Shown here in pieces: positions 41,964-54,139 of a stretch of DNA of 64,000 nt. Source of the DNA: Locusta migratoria. Its lineage: Eukaryota > Arthropoda > Insecta > Orthoptera > Acrididae. A model generated the notes under the pieces. It had not been told where the DNA came from and did not search any database. It worked only from the letters and a program-made list of their open reading frames with translations. Positions within the stretch are counted from its first letter, which is position 1; every line of letters starts with the position of its first letter. Location: assembly GCA_026315105.1 (NCBI GenBank), contig CM048750.1, positions 399,893,502 through 399,957,501 of the forward strand. The letters are read 5' to 3'. The position numbers and the translations under genes were made by a program.

Positions 41964-42148
41964 AATTTTTAATCAATTACATGTTTCAAGATTCCAATAA
42001 TCTCATCTTCAGCTGCATCTTGGGGTGAGCGGGTATATGCTGGATTATAAATGGATGGCTAATTCTCATATTACTGCATGGATTTATAAGGGTCTGAAGA
42101 TGAGATTATTGGAATCTGGAAACATGCAATTGAATAAAATTTAAAAAA
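41964..42148. repeat. Foldback with ~52-bp arms
   Basis: Left arm 41964-42015 and right arm 42093-42148 are reverse complements with few mismatches. The core is AGATTCCAATAATCTCATCT on the left and AGATGAGATTATTGGAATCT on the right. About 77 bases separate the arms. No coding frame, and no target duplication was found. Confidence 0.85.
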
Positions 42149-43354
42149 TAAAGGCGGAAGGTTTTTCATTTGCTACATTAATACATCGCCACCGTCCCGA
42201 CATCAATCTGAGATGGATATACTGAGTAAATTATATTGTTGTTTTAGTGTGAGGCCCTCTGTACGTGCTAGTTTTCCTCATCTGTTAGTCTGTGTTCTTT
42301 TTTCTCCTTGTGATTTAATTATATGCCAAGAAGGCGTTTTCTTTTGTGTTCAATAAATTGTGTTTCTCTTCATCATTGGTTTCTTTCCTGCTGATCTCAG
42401 GATGTAACACTTTCATTCACTTTTTAGGAAATGTTTCTTCAGAAAGACTGGTAATTACATTTACAGACTAAATTTTGAGTTAACATCACCTGTAGATTAT
42501 CCACAGGCTGTAATTGATGATTAAGGTTTCTATGGTGTCTGTATTCTCTATCATGGGGACTCGCTTGTAGCAGTTTGTCATTCAAATAAATACTTAATAT
42601 GCAAATTACTATTTGATATCCAAATGGGGACAAATAGTAATATGAGCATTTATTTAGGTTATCTGTCATGAAAACAAATTAATTGGGTTGCCACTTTTTT
42701 TAACATAGAAAGAATAATCCTGGACTGTCTGAACATAGTAGCATTCAGAAGTCACTTGATCAAGTATGTACTTAGTTAACACAATTCCTACACGTTATCA
42801 ACAAGACAAAGAATATATGACAATGCCCAATTTCTATCTTTCCAAATAAAATCCTCAGTCAACACAACAAACTTCATAAATTTTTAATTTGAATCTTTGT
42901 TTTACCCTGCAAAATAGTGATAGGGAATTTCTGAATAATAGTAGTCGATACACAAATCTGGTAATAGTGGGTTTTATTACCAAATAATTACGAACAACCT
43001 ACCACTGAATAATACAAAATAACAGATAACTGGCTATAAAAATTGAGGATTTAAACCATGAATCTAATCATCACTAAAATATGCACCTAAGCCTAATGTC
43101 AACAGTAACACAATCACACTATCTGTGAATATGCATCACTAAAAATGATAATTATAAAGTGCTGCACTGACTATGAATGGCTGGCGTCACATTTCCCACT
43201 CAGCATATGTGGAAACTCGCAGAGATGACGCCAGCCTCACCATTCTGCAATCATATGCTGTAAATCCCACCTGCGAAATTAAATACACTTGCTTCTGCTA
43301 AGCACTAAAGAAATTTAATTTTTTTATTTCCTTCCTCTGATAACCCAGTACGAT
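42149..43354. other. Unassigned; one short GC hairpin
   Basis: No TE family was recognised. GGCTGGCGTCA (about 43182) and TGACGCCAGCC (about 43226) form a perfect 11-bp stem around a ~34-base loop. Confidence 0.5.
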
Positions 43355-44708
43355 CACAGTCTACATCTACATGGGATACTCTGCAAATCACATTTAAGTG
43401 CCTGGCAGAGAGTTCATCGAACCACCATTATACTATTTATCTTCCATTCCATACTCGAATAGTGCGCAGGAAGAAAGAACACGTGAATCTCTCGGTTCAA
43501 GCTCTGATTTCTCGTATTTTATTCTGATGATCATTTCTACCTATGTAAGTGGGAGTCAACAATATTGGAGGAGAAAGTTGGCGATTGGAGTTTCGTAAGT
43601 AGCCCACGCCGCAGCGATAAGCGCCGATGTTGTAATGATTCCCACCCCAGATATTGTATCATTTCCGTAACACAGTCTCCCCTGTATCACGGCAATACGA
43701 AACGAGCTGCCCTTCTTTGAACTCTTTCGATGTCCTCCGTCAAACCCACCTGATTAGGATCCCACACCGGGCAGCAATACTCAAAAAATGACCGGACAAG
43801 CGTAGTGTTTGCAATTTCTTTTGTAGTTCTGTTGCATGTTTTAAGGGTTCTGCCAATAAAACGCAGTCTCTGGTTCGCCTTTCCCACGACATTATCTACG
43901 TGTTCTTTCCAGTTTAAGTCTGAAGTAATGGTAGTTCCTAGGTATTTTGTAGAGTTTATGGCCTTCACTTTTGATTGATTTATCTTGTAAACAAAGTTTA
44001 ACGGATTTCTTTTCGTACTCATATGGATGACTAAACACTTCTCATTATTTAGAGTCAACTGCCAATTTTTACACCATACTGATATCTTATTCAGATCGTT
44101 CTGCAGTTGGTTTTGATTTTCAAATGATTTTACTAGACGGTAAATGACGGCGTCATCTGCAAACAATCTAAGAGAGCTACTTAGATTTTCCCCTAAATCG
44201 TTTATGTAAGTAAGGAACAGCAGAGAACCACTAACATTACCCTGTGGAACGCCCGATATCACCTCTGTTTTAGACGATGTCTTTCCATCGATTACTACGA
44301 ACAGTGTCCTCTCTGACAGGAAATCTCCTATCCATTCGCAAATTTGGGGCGATATACCATAACCACGCAATTTTATTAAAAGACATTGGTGAGGTACGGT
44401 GTCAAAAGCCTTCTGGAAATCAAGAAATCCGGAATCGATTTGCGAACCGTTGTCGATAGCACCCATCACTTGGTGTGAATAAAGAGCTAGTTGTGTTTCG
44501 CATGAACGATATTTTCTAAATCTGTGTTGACCTTGGGTCAATCGATCGTTCTGTTCGAGGTAATTCGTAATATTTGAATACAGGATATGTTCCAAAACCC
44601 TGCTGCAAATTGACGTCAATGAAATAGGCTTGTAGTTTAATGGGTTACTCCTACTGCCTTTCTTGAATATAGGTATGACAGTCACCGGCGATGCGCCCTG
44701 AATCACCT
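43355..44708 (-). mobile_element. CR1-like LINE, RT to 3' end
   Basis: One minus-strand copy, 5'-truncated at about 44708 within the RT fingers. It runs to a 3' end in ACATCTACATGGG on the plus strand (about 43362), matching the TACATC-type 3' end at 55859. The main frame is 43687-44706. After it, broken frames continue with an EMIQYLGWESLQHRR block. It is one of the better-preserved LINE copies in the window. Confidence 0.9.
43687..44706 (-). pseudogene. CR1-like LINE reverse transcriptase
   Basis: 339-codon open frame: VTVIPIFKKGSRSNPLNYKP then ISLTSICSRVLEHIL (motif 1-2); SGFLDFQKAFDTVPHQCLLI (palm A); VISGVPQGNVSGSLLFLTYI (motif 4); SLRLFADDAVIYRLV (FADD dyad); KYLGTTITSDLNWKEHVDNV; and the C-terminal FFEYCCPVWDPNQ with QRRAARFV. 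Palm aspartates are intact. Motif 4 reads GNVSG where GSVLG is usual. The endonuclease is missing. Confidence 0.9.
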
Positions 44709-45339
44709 AGGACTTCGCAATATCTAACTCCATTGTATAAATATAGGAATTTCAATTGTACACTATGTCCTCAGATCAGAAGAATTATCAATATTAATGC
44801 CTCAGAGAACTGGTTTTGTTAGTGGCTGAAATATTTCAATGCTCAGCAACAGATTGCGCGATCAAGTACTAAATGCAAAGTTTCCATCGCACCTAAACAA
44901 ATTTACCAAACGCCCACTAAGCACAACATATAGAAATTTAGGGGAAAGTCCAAACTAAGGCAACTCAAACCCAAACAATAATATCGGCTGCAGACAGAAC
45001 TGCATGTAAATCAATGTGGATGCAGTTGTCCAAGACACAAATTATAAGTTCAAGTCACTCTTTGCATCGCCGTGACACAAATCAAACTTTGAAACTTCTA
45101 CAACCGCTTCGGATGCATGCTACTGTTGGAGATCTTCTTACATAAATGAGCTTCTCTCTGGCCTCTACGAGGCGACGTCTCTCTCACCTAGTAAACCAAA
45201 CTCAGAGTTCTCATAATGCGTATCCAATGAAATCTCCAGATCCGATTATGAATCTTCAACTATGTCAGCCTAAAATTTCACGGTAAATAGTAGACCAATC
45301 TGCATGTGCTATGTCAAGCACCGCCCCCGAGAGCAGATT
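44709..45339. other. Unassigned, between two LINEs
   Basis: No coding or repeat signal was recognised. Confidence 0.5.
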
Positions 45340-45357
45340 CTCACGTAGGCCACCGTA

Positions 45358-45845
45358 GTGAGGACATTACCACACCCTTTCATCCTCTGTGGTGATTTTA
45401 ATGCACACAACGTGCTCTGGGGCTCTTCCAGTACCTACCCCAGGGGTCGAGCGATCGAGAGGCTTCTCTGGTCATCGAGCGCTCATTTATTGAATACAGA
45501 ACAGCCCACACACTTTTATGCTGCAACGGGGTCGTTTTCAGCCATAGATCTCTCTCTTTGCTCTCCAGCCCACGCCCAATTTACACAATAGGAAGTGGTC
45601 GATGACCTGCATGGCAGTGACCATTTCCCCATCTGGCTTCACCTGCCAGACAGAGTAGAGCCCGAATGCCGACCACCTCGATGGGTGATCAGTAAAACCG
45701 GCTGGACACTGTTCAGCCAACTCACTGAGCTGGAAACTCGGAGCAATGTCCAGGAATGGGTGGACTGTATCATTCAAACGATGCACAGTGCTGCTGAAGC
45801 ATCTATGCCACTGTTGTTAGGACAACCAAAACGGCAGCCTGTCCT
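45358..45845 (+). pseudogene. I-clade LINE AP-endonuclease, C-terminal part
   Basis: Frames 45358-45591 and 45595-45849 read HPFILCGDFNAHNVLWGSSS, ATGSFSAIDLSLCSPA, and then DDLHGSDHFPIWLHLPDR. GDFNAH and SDH are the catalytic motifs of the endonuclease fold; both are intact. A stop at 45589-45591 splits the two. The N-terminal catalytic Asn and Glu region is lost. Confidence 0.85.
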
Positions 45846-45867
45846 TTGATGGACTGCTGAGAGTCGC

Positions 45868-47150
45868 TTGGCAATTTGGGCCAAGCGTGCAGCTCTGCGT
45901 AGATTTAAGAGATGGCCAACTGCAGACAGCCTCGTGGCCTTTCGGATTGCAAGAGCAAAATGTCACCAAAGTATCAGAGAGAGCCGCAAGCGTTCTTGGC
46001 AACAATTCCTGAGTACCATTACCCACTCCACTAGAAGTTCCACTGTATGGGAGACCATACAGAGGATTTCTGGGCAAGGAGGGAGGTGTCCAATGGCTGC
46101 TGTCATGGGGATGGAGTTCCCCAAACAGCTCGCGAGACATTGCCAGACTGTATGCTATTTATTTTGCCACTGTTACAACCACTGCCAGTTAGGATCCGGC
46201 ATTTCAGCGCCACAGAGTGATTCCTGAGAGGGGCAATTTGGACTACAGCGCCACTGGTCCTCAGAATTATAACTGCCCTTTCAAACTGTGGGAGCTGTTT
46301 TCTGCTTTGTCTATGGTGCGTGATACAGCCCCTAGCAATGATAGGATCCACTAAAGTATGCTGCAGCACCTTACACAGCGAAATAAAGAAATCCTCCTCA
46401 ATCTTTTTAAAACCATTTGGTGGTGTGGTCACTTTTCTGACTCATGGAGAGAAGCAATTTTAATCCCCCTTTTCAAACCCGGAAAGATCGCACATGTCCA
46501 AGCAGTTATCGTAGTGTTGCTCTCACTAGACCTTAGAGTGGATAGTCAACTGCCGCATAGTCTGGATGTTGGAATCCAGGCAGTTCCTTAGTCGCTTCCA
46601 GTGTCTGTTCAGGAGATATCGTTCCACCTTCAGTAACCTAGCCTCTCTGGCGGCGGCTATACAACAGGCTTTCCTGCACTGTCATCACCTTTTGGATGTA
46701 TTTTTTGATATTGAGACGGCCTACGATACTACGTGGAGGCATCTTATACTGATGCAGCTTTAGGAATGGGGATTTAGTGGTTGCCTTCCCATTTTTATTT
46801 GGTCTTTCTTTTCTCCATATTATTTTAGGTATCGAGTTGGTGGTGTGTTCTCTGACCGCTCTGAGCACGAAAACGGTGTCGCTCATGGTAGCGTTTTAAG
46901 TGTGATGTTGTTTTCTATAGCTATTAACCGTATTACTTCTGTTGTGAAAAGTCCTGTCCAGTGTTCATTATTGGTTGATGATTTCTCTGTCTTTTATTCT
47001 TCTTCTAGCCTTGCAGCTACAGCTCGTCAGTTGCAGCTAACTCTTTGGTGGCCGGACGAATGGACCTGGAAGACCGGTTTTAAATTTTCAACCGAGAAGT
47101 TCATGTGTGTTCTTTTTAACCATTCATGTTCTATTTTAAAATACCTGAAC
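45868..47150 (+). pseudogene. I-clade LINE reverse transcriptase, broken
   Basis: Blocks found in order across several frames: RKRSWQQFLSTITHSTRSST; MLQHLTQRNKEILLNLFKTI; WREAILIPLFKPGKI; VFFDIETAYDTTWRHLILM (palm A); NGVAHGSVLSVMLFSIAINR (motif 4, VAHGS where VPQGS is usual); CSLLVDDFSVFYSSSS (dyad as LVDD). Breaks occur near 46230, 46590, 46763 and 47160. The catalytic aspartates survive, but the protein cannot be made. Confidence 0.85.
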
Positions 47151-47615
47151 TGCGGATGAGGGACACTGTTCTGAATTTTAAAGACACTGTGCGTCTTCTG
47201 GGTCTCTCCTTTGACTCTAAACTTATCTGGTTGCCGCAGCTTAAACACTTGAAGAGACGGTGCCTCAAAGCACTCAGTATGTCTGAGTTGCACTTCATGG
47301 GAAACTGACAGAATCGTCTGCTCCAGTTTTATACAGTCTTTGTACGATCCCGACTTCATTATGATTACATGGGTTTGCAAGACCTTCCTACCTAAAAGTG
47401 ATGGACTTGGTGCACCATGAAGGCATTCGGTTGGCTACCGTGGCATTTCGCACCAGCCCTATCCCAAGCCTTTGCGCCGAGGCTGCTGAGCCACAGCTTT
47501 CTTTACGGCGACAGCTCCTCAGGTGAATGCCACATTGTCCACTCCATATAGACCTGCTTACAATACTATTGCTCGGCCGCCTATGGAAAGGGTGTTTTAT
47601 AATCGGCTTTGAGCT

Positions 47616-48680
47616 GTGAGGCCTATTGGGATTCGTGCTAAGGACTGTTTTTTAGATATGGGTGTGTCAGATTTTACTGTTTTACGTCGAAGCTGGAGTA
47701 GATATACCCCTTGGTTATTAAGGAGGCCCAGACTCCTTTTAGATTTAACAATTTTTAAAAGAGATTGCACCCCAGACATCCCGTTTCAGTCAGAATTTTT
47801 TAACATTTTAAATAGGCATCATGATTGTACAATGGTGTACACTGATGGATCGAAACAAGGGGACTCCGTCAGGTGTTCTGTAGTGTTTGCAGATCACATC
47901 ATAGGTATTTGCCTGCCCACTGCCTACTCGGTTTTTACGGCAGAGCTGCATTCCATCCTCCGGGCACTAGAACACATCAGGCGTGCTCAAGGTACAAAAT
48001 TATTACTCTGCTCCGATTCCCTTGGTGCCCTACAATCACTGCAGGTACCCGATTGTAACTATCACACAGTTGCTCCATGAGCAACTATACCTCCTCCAAC
48101 GGTGGGTAAAGAGGTGTAATTTCTTTGGGTATCTGGGCATGTTGGGATTCGGGGTAATGAAGCGGCTGATGTGGCTGCCTGCAGTGATCCAAATCTCAAA
48201 GAGTGTGCCATTCCCTTGCAGGATGTCTACTCTGTGCTGTGCCAGGAGTCCCTTCAGTTGTGGGAGGAGACGTGGCTGGCAGTGACAGGTAATAAACCGC
48301 GGTTGGTTAAACCAACTGTCCAACTGTGGCGAACCTCCTGCCAGCCATTCAGGCACCTCCGCATTGGGCACAGCCCTTTGACTGACAGCTTTTTATTCAG
48401 TCGAGAGGATCCACCAATTTGTGATGCTTGTGGCGTGCAAATCACTGTACACCACATTTTAATTGATTGTATTTTATATCGTGCCGAGAGGGCAGTGGCT
48501 AATCTTGATGGTGCCCTGTCCATTGTTTTAGCTGACAATGAAGCGAGTGTGACGAACGTTTTACAACTTTATGAACGTTCTCGACTCTGGCCTGAGCTCT
48601 TAGGCTGGAGGTTTTACAGTGTTGCAGGTGCGCTCACTGATAACTTAAACATCAGAAATCAGCGTACCACTATGCTCTGA
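47616..48680 (+). pseudogene. I-clade LINE RNase H and C-terminal Cys/His region
   Basis: RNase H begins at about 47830 with CTMVYTDGSKQGDSVRCSVV (first Asp) and FTAELHSILRALEHIRRAQG (the catalytic Glu), then LLLCSDSLGALQSLQ. The third part is shifted. The last frame, 48171-48677, has FRHLRIGHSPLTDSFLFSRE then CDACGVQITVHHILIDC, a Cys-Cys-His-Cys-type motif typical of the end of I-clade proteins. Breaks lie near 48060 and 48170. Confidence 0.85.
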
Positions 48681-49139
48681 TATTGTGTTTTAAGTCCTTC
48701 TAAGGTTCTATAATTTAGTAGGCCAACTTTCATCGGTGATTTGCAATATGTGTGTGCGTTTGTTTTGTTGACCATGCAGTACATCCTTCTATTCCCTGTT
48801 CTTATTTATTTACTGTTGACTCATTTCACACTTGTCATCTAATTATTTTGTCAGGGCCCTAAATACCTTGCTTTTGTGCGCCCCAAACATCCTATCCTAT
48901 CCTTCACTCAGCCAGTTCATTCAATGACTTGTAATAACAAAGAGAACTTTTGTCTGACGGAACGAAATAGACAGTCTATTTGCGTGCAGATTTTCTGAGC
49001 AAATTATCACTACCACCGGAAAAATGCAACAGAGAACTTGTAAGGCATGGCCTCAATTTTTTCCACAGACAGATAATGTTTTGATCATGTTCCTACATGA
49101 AAAATTTCCTTAAAAGTAGGTTACAGGGCACATATCGTA

Positions 49140-50330
49140 GGGGAGAGTCGGGCACACTGAACCTTGGGGCACAATGAATCATGTGGCATAATTTCAATAA
49201 AAGGATGCAAATTATTATTTTTTCTCTGTGCATAAATTAACAGTACTACTCTACCAACTTCCATTTGTTTTCTGCAGTATCTAGCTCCTGCCATTCGTTT
49301 TCTACTGGTGTTATGTTATTTTTCCTACAGTGAATTAATTTTTGGAGCATTAGATAGATTAAAATTTGGTGACAAAGGATTGCATGAAGTTCACAGAAAC
49401 TATATCATTCTAACAATATGAATATATGAATATTATGTTTAAGAATATCTTCAAATATGAACAATGTTCTTATATAACTTCACTTGAGCTTTGTTTGAAA
49501 GATGTACTGTTGGGGCACATTGAACCAAGTTCTCCTGGGACATGATGAGTTGTGGTTCATTTTTTTTTTTTTTTTATGGGACTTAACCTCGGGGTCATCA
49601 GTCCCTAAACTTACAAACTACTTATTAACTACTTACGAACTAGGACAGCACAAATATCCATGCCCGAGGAAGTATTCGAACCCCCAACCGTAGTGCACGT
49701 GCAGACCATGACTGGAGCGCCTCAGTTCCCTAGGCCACCGCAGTTGGCTGTGGTTCATTGTACCCCAACTGATACACGAGAGAAAAATTTGTTATAAGCC
49801 ACAAAAAGTCCCAATAAAAAGGGAAATCAGAAACTTCGTGAGCAGGAAGCTGATGAAGAAAATAGTGAGGTTCATGAAGAAGAAAGCAATGACAACCTTG
49901 ATGAATTTGGAGAATCTGTATAATAGTTTGAAAAATTGGATAAATTAACAGAAACAGATTATTTCGTTTTGACAAAATTTTAACTAAGAATTAAATGCCA
50001 GTTTACTGCGTTGTGAAAATTTTGAAACCAAACACTGAGTCTGGAGACTATCAGGTATCATTTTTGAGGGAAGGTAAAGGAGAAAGAATGTTTTCCAGCT
50101 TGCAACATACTTTACATGCTTCCAAAACCAATTAATGATGGTGTGACAAAGATACAAAAGACATACTTCAAATTTGGAATTGGCTTCCAGTCCATTGAAA
50201 TTCGGCAATTTCAGGACTCTTGGAACGAGTTGCTTGAATTTGCATGTCACGTGGGTAGAGTTGTGGGTTCACTAGTCAACAGTCTTCAAGCCATGTTTGA
50301 GGTAGAAGGCGGCTATATGCAATATTGAGC
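49140..50330 (+). mobile_element. Possible pogo/Tigger-like transposase C-terminal remnant
   Basis: Downstream of the SINE, broken frames give EADEENSEVHEEESNDNLDE, then TDYFVLTKF, then about 50113-50200 LPKPINDGVTKIQKTYFKFG. This layout resembles the acidic linker and C-terminal end of pogo-like transposases, but no DDE triad is visible. The left side has repeated GGGGCACA(T/A)TGAA(C/T)C phrases (49167, 49513), which could be a terminal sequence. An uncertain assignment. Confidence 0.3.
49562..49748 (-). mobile_element. tRNA-headed SINE
   Basis: Flanked by 11-bp direct repeats TGTGGTTCATT at 49551-49561 and 49749-49759. A T run (49561-49576) is the A tail on the minus strand. The head on the right has CCAACTGCGGTGGCCTAGG and a B-box-like GGGGGTTCGAATACTTC. 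The body matches the other SINE copies (AGTTTGTAAGTTTAGGGACT). Confidence 0.92.
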
Positions 50331-50339
50331 AGTATTAGT

Positions 50340-50875
50340 AGAGATTAGTTATTGTTGTTTTCTTTGATTTTTAACCAGTCAGAGAATTTATTTTTTGTAA
50401 AGAAGTGTTACATACTTTTATTTTAAGGAAAAGCTGTATGTTTAAACTGGACAGACAAACTAATTTTCATCAGGATTCGTAATATTTATTTTTCTGAGAG
50501 AAGTACTCGTTTTATAAATTCAGTCAATCTCTAAAAGTACATGATTCTGCAGAATTGATTTTAAAACATCTGCAAAAATTTTAAATATAGAGTAGAAGCT
50601 CATCGATGAAGGTATAATTTGAGAGTGAAGTTCAGGCTAGAAGGGGAGATAAGTGTAATATATTGTATTCCTTGTTAATGATAATGTACTTTACATGTCT
50701 ATAAATAGTTCATGTCAGAAAACCAGTTCTTGTTAGATGGTGTCAGAAGTGGGATAATAAGGAGGCCCACAGAAATAGAAACAAAAATTTGCAAATATTT
50801 ATGATGAAGGTGAAAGAAAAAGATTTCAGAAGGAAAAGATTGACAGTGGCTGCATTAGGGCATTGACATTAAACA
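50340..50875. other. Unassigned, AT-rich
   Basis: No coding family, tRNA-like block or long repeat was recognised. Confidence 0.5.
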
Positions 50876-51190
50876 ATGGGGACAAGTGAAAAATGTGAGC
50901 TGGGCTGGGAATCGAACCCAGGTCTCCCGCTTCTGACCAACGGTCAACTTAACCACTTGGATACCCTTACTCGCCCCCAGGCGTCTCAAACGTCCACAAG
51001 TCGCATGCTATGGCTGTAGCGTCCCAATTGTCCATGTCCTCTTATGTTCGCCTTTACGGATACCCGTGCAAGGTCAAACGTATGACCACATCTGAAGTGA
51101 TTGAAGCAAACGCCGTCTTCACATTTAAATACTTATTATATTGGCGTGGTGTCTGTTATTTCCGACGTGACCGAAATATAGGGTCGAATA
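50876..51190 (-). mobile_element. tRNA-related repeat, second family
   Basis: On the minus strand, 50975-50896 is tRNA-like: GTATCCAAGTGGTTAAG in the A-box position, GCGGGAGACCTGGGTTCGAT with a B box, and ATTCCCAGCCCAGCTCAC. The downstream side (50896-50876) continues ATTTTTCACTTGTCCCC. The flank to 51190 may be part of the same repeat. No target duplication was located. It differs from the main SINE family. Confidence 0.6.
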
Positions 51191-52639
51191 CCTACCATTG
51201 GGTATTTTAATAAGACGTGGACTATGGATCAGTTATATGCAGCTGTGGACGTTCACAGTCACTTGTTTGGATATGTTTGCTGTCCTTACTGGAGCAATTG
51301 TAATATTCGTTTCTGTATTACATGTGCAATTTATAAAATTCATGACCACTATATCCTGCAATTCCAGTGTTTATTTTTCTTTGGGTAGCATTAGAACTTT
51401 TGTTCCAAGATGTCTGATAACTTACTACTTACTACAGCAATACCAATTCTCTGAGGAGAACTATAATTTGTGTAACACGGCTGGCTTACGTTTGTTAAAT
51501 TTAATTTCGATTACAGTGTAGTGCTGTTTGTTTGCATCACAATATGTCATAGAAAACCCGTCCTCCTCGAAAGAGGAGAGAAGAGAATCGCTGCCTGTGG
51601 TGTCGAGTCGAAAATGAGGCTGCTAACGGAACGTAAGAAGACATTGTCGACCAGCGAGCACCGCGGCATTTGCCTGGCGAGCCTGAGCAGAAATTCCTGC
51701 ACAAAACACATGCAGAGTGCATGTTACCAGTCCTCTACGGGCGCTAGCACGAAAGGCATCCACGGAAGAAGCTGCTGACGACTGTGGCAATGGTGACGAA
51801 GTGAGGACGTCTAGACGGGTGCTAGCTGGGCCGCCTGGCGATAGAGGCTTGTTCAGACACAGCGCCAACAGCGATGGATGTTCATGCTGGAGGAGACGTC
51901 CCAGCACAGGAGGAAGTCCCTGTGACCTGTAGTCTGGCTGAGGTGTTCTCCTGCGTTGGGGGTCGTCGATCGCCCATGGTCTGTGAACGGAAATCTCGTT
52001 GCACAGTCACCATAATCACAAGTGCGGTGACACAGCTGATTTTGATGGTGGATTACTACGCAAAAAGAGGAAGTTTGAATGTCATTAAGGGCTCTTCCAT
52101 GTGTGGTGAAAATTGCGCCCCGTTCCCAGCCGTGTCCTTCTTGTACAAGCAGACGTATGCACGTTCAGAGACAGAGAACTCGGTGCGAAACTGTTGCAGA
52201 AATTGTACAGTTCCAGGATATACCAAAGATTAAAAAGATCGCACTGACGTGTGTTACAGCCCACTTTAGATTTGTAGTTTTATAAGTTTTTGCAAACATT
52301 TAGGACAAAAATAATAATATAAATAATAAAAAAATATTGTGATATGATTACGACTCTACTATTGTGGTAATATCTATGCACCCAACATGTAATATTCTTT
52401 ATGACCGTATTTTAACAAACAGCTAAAATTATATGATATTTAAGTTTAGCTTTGACAAAAAATCTCTTTTTTGAACTTTTACCTCTTTGCACTATCATTT
52501 TAATAATTCACCCACATTTTCATTATATTTTTCCGTTAAAATGCCCTATTATCACCTGTCTTGCCATGGTAGTTCAAAGTTTATTTTCATTGCCTATACT
52601 GGTTATGAATGACTATATCGTAGAACGAACGTAGTGTAC
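51191..52639. other. Unassigned; GC-richer core at 51540-52240
   Basis: The core has more balanced base composition than its surroundings and open frames of 85-119 codons on the plus strand (51521-51778, 51874-52233) and 94 on the minus strand. No domain was recognised and the frames overlap one another. It could be a decayed exon, an LTR-type region or a chance compositional island. Confidence 0.3.
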
Positions 52640-53990
52640 ATTTGGCGTTTGGACGAGTGACTACAGCCTGGATGAAACACAGCGTACACTGGCGTTCGTA
52701 AATCAGTCATGTGACAACCCTCTCACCAAAATCACTTTTGCGTACACCATATTGCTTTCTCTACTTGGTGATTTTCTTATTATAGTTCAAGCGTTGTCAT
52801 TTCAAAGGAATGGCACATTGAAAATGATAAAAAACACGTCTTTGTAGGACAATGAATTATAATCTAACGTTAGTTACTTAACATCTGCCATCGATGGTAC
52901 GAGAATCACTGATTACTCTCGCAGCTGTTCGCCATAGCGTAATAGGCGAGGAATTAGTTTTTGATGTTAGACAGTGCTTTGGAACTTGCTAGGATGCGGT
53001 GGCTCAGCGCGCTCGGTCAGAGGGTCAGAGGCATGGTAGCTCGACGCCCTCTGTAACGAGAAAACTGAGTTATCCAAAATGACAAAACAAACCAACGTCC
53101 GCAAAGTACCCGTTTAAACCAAGGAACCAATGAAGAGAGAGAAAACGAAAAACGGTTCAACTAACACCAAGAGAAGGCCAGTGCACTCCTGTATCACGTC
53201 ACGCAGAGTAGGTCGCGATCACATAGCTAATTGTCTGGCCGCTGTCGCTGTGAGTCGGTGCACTGTGCCCCACCAGCCACCCAGTGAGTTACGCAATCGC
53301 GACATACTCTTTGTGACATGAAGTGGCACAGCAGTGCACAGACCTTCTCTTCAGACGGTCTTGGTTCAATGCCACCTGTAATAAAAAAAATTATGAAATT
53401 CTCAACAAACAACCAAGAACGAATATGAACAAACGACCGCAAAGCATCGAAGTCACTGAAGAAAATATAAGCATCACTGTCAATTTTTTTATTTTTCCTC
53501 CTGCTTCCTAAAAGGTTTTCGCACACTCTTGTTAACTGAACACAACTATATTCTGCAAGATCCCGAGTTGTTCAAAGGTAACAACACTTTCTCTGAAAAG
53601 TATGTTCATATGTCTGTAAATCTATCGGACCAAACTGCGTGGTCATCAGTCCGTAGCTTACAAACTACTTAAACCTAGATAAACTAACCTACGGACAAAC
53701 ACACACACTCATGCCCCAGGGAGGACTCGAACTTCCACGGCGAGCAACCGCGCGCTCCGTAGCGAGGTGCTTTAGACCGCTCGGCTACTCCACCGCGGCT
53801 CTCTGAAAAGTGAATTTGTGCTGTTTCGAGACCATGCCATGAAATACATAGCAACGAATTGTAAACATAGCCTTTTTATCACATATACATAAAATTGGGA
53901 GGTACTGTTTCAATGACTGTTGTAAATGACGTATTGATAGTGCTAATCTTGTAAACATATTTAACAGTTATTTTTCAGAAATTTCGTCAA
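52640..53990 (+). repeat. Family X middle repeat, copy 2, with SINE insertion
   Basis: Shares ordered blocks with 24760-25530 and, inverted, with 57240-57740. These include TTGTCATTTCAAAGGAATGG (52797), a tRNA-like part near 52993-53060 (GCGGTGGCTCAGCGCGCTCG), and CTTCCTAAAAGGTTTTCGCA (53504). A palindromic CAGTGCAC/GTGCACTG region lies at 53180-53335. The SINE at 53602 interrupts its right part. No credible coding frame. Confidence 0.45.
53602..53799 (-). mobile_element. tRNA-headed SINE in family X copy 2
   Basis: Flanked by 12-bp direct repeats TCTCTGAAAAGT at 53590-53601 and 53800-53811. The head on the right has GCCGCGGTGGAGTAGCCGAG with a B-box-like GGAAGTTCGAGTCC. The body has CTACGGACTGATGACCACGC near the left end. 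About 198 bp. Confidence 0.92.
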
Positions 53991-54139
53991 ACCTCCTGGC
54001 CACCTCTCCTAATACTATATACTCCTCTCCAAATAACTTTACTCCTCTGAAGTTCCTTTTCCTAATTCCTACAAAATAATGTGAAGTTGAAGATACTAGT
54101 AACAAAAAAATTAAAAAGACCCATTCTGCAGGACATGAC

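Larger units (their letters stand above)
45340..48905 (+). mobile_element. I-clade LINE with RNase H, 5'-truncated
   Basis: Plus-strand order is endonuclease (45358-45845), linker and RT (45868-47150), then C-terminal RT, RNase H (about 47800-48180) and a Cys/His-containing tail (48290-48680). The RNase H and this order mark the I clade. The 3' end is near 48905, after TTGTGCGCCCCAAAC and a CCTATCCTATCC repeat. There are about ten frame breaks. ORF1 and the endonuclease N-terminus are missing. Confidence 0.88.

Noticed and set aside
43182..43237. Rho-independent terminator-like hairpin
   Set aside because: An 11-bp stem with a ~34-base loop and no T run, in a eukaryotic context; probably chance or a small inverted repeat.
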